In this document: piece after piece, positions 60,449 to 64,000 of the stretch | Numbering within the stretch: position 1 is the stretch's first letter | Layout of the letters: every line of letters begins with the position of its first letter | Origin: JAYYZW01 sp965217605 | Lineage (GTDB): Bacteria; Pseudomonadota; Gammaproteobacteria; Ga0077536 | DNA length: 64,000 nucleotides | Assembly (NCBI GenBank): GCA_965217605.1 | Contig: CBDCJB010000013.1 | Coordinates: 310,001 to 374,000 of the forward strand | Direction: 5' to 3' | Program-made: the position numbers and the translations under genes | Notes under the pieces: model-generated | The model's input: only the letters and a program-made list of their open reading frames with translations | What the model was told of the DNA's origin: nothing | Database searches by the model: none

Positions 60449-61612
60449 CTAGGTCCAAAGCCGGTCGGTGGCAATCGCCGCGCCTTCGGAGAGGCTGCGA
60501 AGCTTGAGCCAGGCGGCGCCGGGCGCGACCTCGCCAAACCCCGCGAACGTGCCGAATCCGCAATCGGTCCCCGCGATCACCCGTTCGCGCCCAACCAGTT
60601 TCGCGAATCGTTCGATGCGATCGGCGACGAGCTGCGGGTGTTCGATGAAATTCGTAGTGGTATCGATCACGCCGGGCATGATCACGCGATCGTCCGGTAG
60701 TTCGATGTCCTCGAACACCCGCCACTCGTGTTCGTGACGCGGATTGGCCGCCTCGAACGAAATCGTCTTCGCGCGGCTGATCCTGAGCGATGGTTCGAGT
60801 ACTTCGATAAGGGGTACGTCGCAATGGTGTGGGCCTTCGTAATTCGCCCAGCACAGATGCAAGCGCATCTGCTCGCCGGGAATCGAAGCCGTAGCGTGAT
60901 TCAGCGCCTCGAGATTCAGCTCGATGAACCGCTTGAATCCCATTTTTTCGACGACATCGGTGGCCCAGAAAATGCCGTGCGCGGGGTGACAGATCGGAAT
61001 ATCCGTGGCGTCGAGTTGCAACGTAAACCCGGCTCTTGCGATCGCTTCGAATTCGTCCCGCATGGCCTCGGCGATCGCCATCACGTAATCCTCGTACGAT
61101 CCGTAATGGCGGTCGACGATTTGAAAGGTCATCGAACCGGGCGACACGGCCGGCATAAAGGCCATGTCGACGTCATGGGCATCGAGCGCCTGGGTAAAGT
61201 ATTCGATGTCGCGCGCTACTTCCGCGTGCCCGATATACTTGAGTGGACCGACGCAGGCCGGCATACAGATATGCTTGCCCCCTTCGCTTTGATACTGACG
61301 CTCGGCTACTTCGGGCACGACGGCCAAGTCGTGGAAGGTCCACATCACGGTCTCGCCGCCGAGGCCGTCGAGCCGGTCGCTCACGTAATTCGTGAACCCG
61401 ACTTTGCCGAGCTCGCCGTCGCTGACGATGTCGATCCCGTGCGCTTTCTGCTCGCCGACGACATCCGCGACCGCCCGCCGGACCATGTCCCAATAGGCGT
61501 CATCGAACGGTTCACCGTCCGTCTGATGGGCGTAGATCCGCGCCAGGATGTCGGCGGGTCGAGGCAGGCTCCCGACGTGCGACGTCAGGATCCGGTCGGT
61601 ACTGCGGTGCAT
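60449..61612 (-). CDS. MetE-like cobalamin-independent methyltransferase C-terminal-domain protein
   Basis: 387 residues from the ATG at 61612 (GAAGAAG upstream). It corresponds to the catalytic C-terminal half of MetE. LTSHVGSLPRPADILARIYA opens it; zinc ligands are visible in LHLCWANYEGPHHCD (His-x-Cys) and IAGTDCGFGTFAGFGEV (Cys). HGIDIVSDGELGKVGFTNYV is the substrate loop region. Such half-size proteins transfer methyl groups to thiols or are of unknown acceptor. The partner VOC gene follows directly. A repeat pair fills the upstream region before the divergent ABM gene. Confidence 0.86.
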   Translation of the reverse strand: MHRSTDRILTSHVGSLPRPADILARIYAHQTDGEPFDDAYWDMVRRAVADVVGEQKAHGIDIVSDGELGKVGFTNYVSDRLDGLGGETVMWTFHDLAVVPEVAERQYQSEGGKHICMPACVGPLKYIGHAEVARDIEYFTQALDAHDVDMAFMPAVSPGSMTFQIVDRHYGSYEDYVMAIAEAMRDEFEAIARAGFTLQLDATDIPICHPAHGIFWATDVVEKMGFKRFIELNLEALNHATASIPGEQMRLHLCWANYEGPHHCDVPLIEVLEPSLRISRAKTISFEAANPRHEHEWRVFEDIELPDDRVIMPGVIDTTTNFIEHPQLVADRIERFAKLVGRERVIAGTDCGFGTFAGFGEVAPGAAWLKLRSLSEGAAIATDRLWT

Positions 61613-61667
61613 GGGCTTCTTCGGCGTTATTATTTGGTCGTAGCATATCCAATTGGCGTCGTTAATT

Positions 61668-61745
61668 CCCCCGGATTCCGCTGCGCTCCATCCGGGCCAC
61701 ATCCAACATCCCCGGCAGCCTGGATGGAGCGCAGCGGAATCCGGG
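61668..61745. repeat. Inverted pair of repeat family B
   Basis: The arms 61668-61700 (CCCCCGGATTCCGCTGCGCT start) and 61715-61745 (GCAGCCTGGATGGAGCGCAG start) are inverted copies. They occupy the divergent region between the MetE-like and ABM genes, close to both start codons. Confidence 0.8.
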
Positions 61746-61765
61746 AAGATTCGAGGGAAACTGCC

Positions 61766-62110
61766 ATGAGCGAGTTACAGGTTACCGCGCGAATGAATAT
61801 CCGCGATGGACAACTGGAGGCGTTCCAAGCGCTCACGGCTGATTGCATGAAGGTCGCCCGTGAAATGGACTCGGGTACGTTGCAGTACGATTGGTTCGTG
61901 AACGCGGACCAAACCGAATACGTGGTGCGCGAGCGCTACCGCGATTCCGCGGCCGCGCTCGAGCACGTCGCCAATTTAGGCGAGGCGACGCGCGCCGGCC
62001 TGACCCGCTTCGGCATGTCGCTCGAGTTCTATGGTGAGGTTTCCGACGCCTTGATCGAGGCGACGAAGCTTGCCGACGCGACGTTCTACAACCGCTATCA
62101 GAGCATTTGA
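61766..62110 (+). CDS. Antibiotic-biosynthesis-monooxygenase-type (ABM) protein
   Basis: 114 residues from the ATG at 61766 (GAGGGA upstream). The ferredoxin-like dimeric barrel is visible in LQVTARMNIRDGQLEAFQAL, the TLQYDWFVNADQTEYVVRER strand pair, and AALEHVANLGEATRAGLTRF. These small proteins act on quinones or other aromatics without cofactors, or remove reactive compounds. The open frame extends far upstream only by chance opposite the MetE-like gene. The desaturase gene starts six bases downstream. Confidence 0.83.
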   Translation: MSELQVTARMNIRDGQLEAFQALTADCMKVAREMDSGTLQYDWFVNADQTEYVVRERYRDSAAALEHVANLGEATRAGLTRFGMSLEFYGEVSDALIEATKLADATFYNRYQSI

Positions 62111-62116
62111 GTCAGC

Positions 62117-63082
62117 ATGGACGAACAATTCGAAACGCGACCGCTCATCGATCGCGAGACCCTGCACGCGTTGCAGCAGCGCCGTGGCGGCGCCAGCGCT
62201 TTACGGTTAATCCTCCATCTTGGCGCGATCACACTTCTGTGCGCACTACTCGCGTTCGGGTCATTGCCAATGTGGGCAGCGCTCGTAACGCTGGTCGCCC
62301 TATCAGGAGCCCTCGCGACGATCTTCGGCGCCTTCCATGAATCGACCCACCGGTCCCTATTCGCCTCCCGCCGCGCCAATCTGATCGTCGCCTGGGTTAC
62401 GGGAACCTTATGGCAAATGGCGCCGACAATGTACCGAGTGTTTCACGTCGAGCATCATCGCCACACGCAGGATCCCGAGCGCGACCCGGAGTTAATGGGC
62501 AACGCCGACGTCTTGTCGAGCTGGCCGCGTAACAGACGCGATTGGCTCAAACTGATCCCCACTCACCTCCTGTGGTTGAAGTTCAGCACGATGTACCGTC
62601 TGGCGTTCTTGCCGGAATCGAAATGGCTCGGATTCGGGTCGTGGACGTCCGCTGACGAACGCCGCGCGTGCAAGCCGGAGCCCCGCGTCGTATTGGGCTT
62701 TTGGGCGTTGGTCGTCGGCGCCGCGCTGTCCGGCGTGGCTGGCGCTCAGTGGTTCCTGTTGGCGTCGCTGCTATCGAACACCTTCATCGGCTTGTGGCTG
62801 ACCGCCGAGCACCGCGGCTTGCCGTATGAAGGCACGATCATGGCGCGCACGCGGAGCATCGAATCAAACGCGTTCGTACGCTGGTGGCTGTGGAACGCGA
62901 ACTACCATGCCGAGCACCATGCCTGGCCCGGGATCCCATGGCACGGCCTCCCGCGGGCACATGAGCTCGTGCGCGACCATCTGGACCATCACGTTGCGGG
63001 GTACGCGCCGGTGCACGCCAATGTGCTCAAGCAACGCAACTTACCGAGCTGCGACGCGCCCGTGGCCTCGTCGGGTAAATGA
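62117..63082 (+). CDS. Membrane fatty-acid desaturase
   Basis: 321 residues with the three histidine boxes of diiron desaturases: FHESTHRS (His74-His78), HVEHHRHTQD (about 110-116) and YHAEHHAW (about 264-268), along with an EHRG near residue 231. Four membrane spans surround the boxes (ILHLGAITLLCALLAFGSLP at the N-terminus, LGFWALVVGAALSGVAGAQW later). It introduces a double bond or hydroxyl into an acyl chain or a related lipid. Electron donor not in the window. It is encoded six bases after the ABM gene. Confidence 0.92.
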   Translation: MDEQFETRPLIDRETLHALQQRRGGASALRLILHLGAITLLCALLAFGSLPMWAALVTLVALSGALATIFGAFHESTHRSLFASRRANLIVAWVTGTLWQMAPTMYRVFHVEHHRHTQDPERDPELMGNADVLSSWPRNRRDWLKLIPTHLLWLKFSTMYRLAFLPESKWLGFGSWTSADERRACKPEPRVVLGFWALVVGAALSGVAGAQWFLLASLLSNTFIGLWLTAEHRGLPYEGTIMARTRSIESNAFVRWWLWNANYHAEHHAWPGIPWHGLPRAHELVRDHLDHHVAGYAPVHANVLKQRNLPSCDAPVASSGK

Positions 63083-63084
63083 AA

Positions 63085-63150
63085 ATTCGCCGGCGAGCCG
63101 GCTCCTACGGAGTCAGGGTTCCGCACCGTAGGAGCCCGCTCGCGGGCGAG
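63085..63150. repeat. Inverted pair of repeat family A (REPIN-like)
   Basis: The arms 63085-63110 (ATTCGCCGGCGAGCCGGCTC start) and 63126-63150 are inverted copies about 15 bases apart, directly after the desaturase stop. Same layout as 16647-16711. Confidence 0.78.
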
Positions 63151-63163
63151 CCCCTAAATTGAT

Positions 63164-63394
63164 TTATCTCCCGGTCACCTTTCGGGTAGCGGAACGAAAC
63201 CGTTGGGTGTGTTCAGGACTGCCGCGCAGCCGTTCGTTCGCGGCGCTTTCTAATCCAATCGCGCGCTCGGATAAGGTGGCGGCGTCGATAACGCGCTTCG
63301 ATTCCCGCACGGCGGCCACCGAGTTCGCGGCGATCGCCTCGGCCAAGGCCATGGCGGCCGGCATCAACGCGTCGGCCGGATGCACGGCGCTCAC
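63164..63394 (-). pseudogene. 3' part of the enoyl-CoA hydratase gene, out of frame
   Basis: This frame reads VSAVHPADALMPAAMALAEA, then IAANSVAAVRESKRVIDAAT to the end at 63164 (RKVTGR), which is the usual C-terminal helix set of the crotonase family. It is shifted by one base relative to the main part. Together they make an ordinary-length hydratase of about 250 residues. Confidence 0.8.
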
Positions 63395-63920
63395 CAGGCC
63401 ACAGCCAGGCCTCCGCGGCGTCGAATTTCCGCGCCGTCAAGATCAACTCTTTGGCCTTCGAGGCGCCGACGAGACGCGGTAAGGTCGCTGCACCGACGAC
63501 GAGGCCGTATTCGGCGCCCGGTAGGCGAAAGGTGGCGGATTGAGCGGCCAGTCGGATATCGCAGGTGATAGCCAACACCGCGCCGCCGCCAAAGCAGTAG
63601 CCGTTGATCGCCGCGATGATCGGGAGCAGCGTCGTCGAGAATTTTTCGACCGCGATGTAGGTCGACGGCCGCGTGTAGGATGCGATCGTGTCGCTACTAC
63701 CCACCTCGAGCATGTCCTGCCCCGCGCAAAACGCCTCGGATCCGCTGCCCGTCACGATGACCGCGCGGACGTCCGCGTCTGCTTCGGCGCGCGTGATGGC
63801 CGCGGCCAGGCTCTTCGATAATTCGGCGTTCAGGGCGTGATGCCGCTCAGGCCGGTTCATCGTCAACACGAGCACCGGGCCCATGCGTTCCTCGATTAGT
63901 GTATTGCTGCTCTCTGTCAT
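63213..63920 (-). CDS. Enoyl-CoA hydratase/isomerase-family protein, frameshifted near its 3' end
   Basis: The start is the ATG at 63920 (MTESSNTLIEERMGPVLVL). Crotonase features: LTMNRPERHHALNAELSKSL, FCAGQDMLEVG, AINGYCFGGGAVLAITCDIR and LPGAEYGLVVGAATLPRLVG. In the last two, one of the two usual catalytic Glu positions (GGGxEL) is Val, the other (GAEYG) is kept. After DAAEAWL, near 63405, the frame turns into basic nonsense until 63213, while the next frame carries the expected GLVSAVHP. The TGTGGCCTGG context suggests two missing G residues. The gene is either broken or contains a sequencing error. Confidence 0.83.
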   Translation of the reverse strand: MTESSNTLIEERMGPVLVLTMNRPERHHALNAELSKSLAAAITRAEADADVRAVIVTGSGSEAFCAGQDMLEVGSSDTIASYTRPSTYIAVEKFSTTLLPIIAAINGYCFGGGAVLAITCDIRLAAQSATFRLPGAEYGLVVGAATLPRLVGASKAKELILTARKFDAAEAWLWPGERRASGRRVDAGRHGLGRGDRRELGGRRAGIEARYRRRHLIRARDWIRKRRERTAARQS

Positions 63921-64000
63921 GCCGATTGCGCCGGTTTGCGTTTCAAGTCTGACACCGTTTCCGATTCGCCAGCAAGCTGGGCGAAGCATGCAGCTTCTCA

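Noticed and set aside
60728..61765. Long plus-strand upstream extension of the ABM gene
   Set aside because: It lies opposite the MetE-like gene; the recognisable ABM protein begins at 61766 behind a proper ribosome site.
1..64000. CRISPR array, tRNA or rRNA genes, prophage
   Set aside because: I saw no regularly spaced direct repeats, no cloverleaf-like segments and no phage structural genes. The only integrase-like sequence is the degenerate domain in the Wzz-type protein.

Overview
The window is high-GC, densely packed bacterial chromosomal DNA. It most likely comes from an uncultured gammaproteobacterium. The pointers are HspQ, DUF2797, DUF898 (YjgN) and DUF4124 proteins, two proteins with a VPLPA-type C-terminal sorting signal, a DmsE/MtrB-type decaheme cytochrome conduit and REP-like repeats; taxonomy is inferred from family content only. 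I see no rRNA, tRNA or CRISPR array. Genes run on both strands in short operons, and many encode oxidoreductases and acyl-CoA-type catabolic enzymes.

Region by region. 1-8.9 kb: luciferase-like oxidoreductases, an MDR reductase, an MFS transporter, a cupin, a DUF900-like hydrolase and two tandem paralogous acyl-CoA-dehydrogenase-like proteins. 9.2-13.4 kb: a VPLPA-CTERM protein, then a decaheme cytochrome (10 CXXCH) with its outer-membrane porin partner, whose 3' end is frameshifted. 13.5-16.7 kb: a two-subunit ThDP decarboxylase-like enzyme, a double-hotdog hydratase, a cupin and a rhodanese. 16.7-24.8 kb: a catabolic block (DMT and MFS transporters, cyclase/amidohydrolase, LLM oxidoreductase, acetoacetate-decarboxylase-like protein, two-subunit CoA-transferase) ending in a Crp-family regulator. 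Just downstream of the regulator lie a CRP-geometry palindrome and a 37-residue membrane peptide.

24.8-31.9 kb is the most unusual stretch. It is a four-gene block encoding a Wzz/GumC-type polysaccharide copolymerase fused to a degenerate tyrosine-recombinase domain, two small membrane proteins and a 1379-residue signal-peptide-bearing membrane protein I cannot name. 32-45.6 kb: a dimethylformamidase-like large subunit divergent from an M24 pseudo-peptidase-like protein, an M48 protease with DUF898, a reductase, DUF2797, an amidase-type zinc hydrolase, cupins, an amidohydrolase, a DMT exporter and an SDR. 45.7-48.8 kb: a co-directional trio of MetX-like acyltransferase/hydrolase, GSA-aminotransferase-like PLP enzyme and a methyltransferase.

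48.8-52.7 kb is mobile-element territory. A 242-bp MITE-like element supplies the methyltransferase stop codon. A 1612-bp IS1380-family insertion with a CTAG target duplication splits an M24 peptidase gene that can be reconstructed exactly. 52.7-64 kb: a Sel1-repeat protein, a styrene-oxide-isomerase-like membrane protein, a substrate-binding protein without signal peptide, an epoxide hydrolase, an SDR, a Tat-targeted DUF1329-type protein, HspQ, a VOC protein, a MetE-like protein, an ABM monooxygenase, a fatty-acid desaturase and a frameshifted enoyl-CoA hydratase. Two families of inverted-pair intergenic repeats recur throughout.
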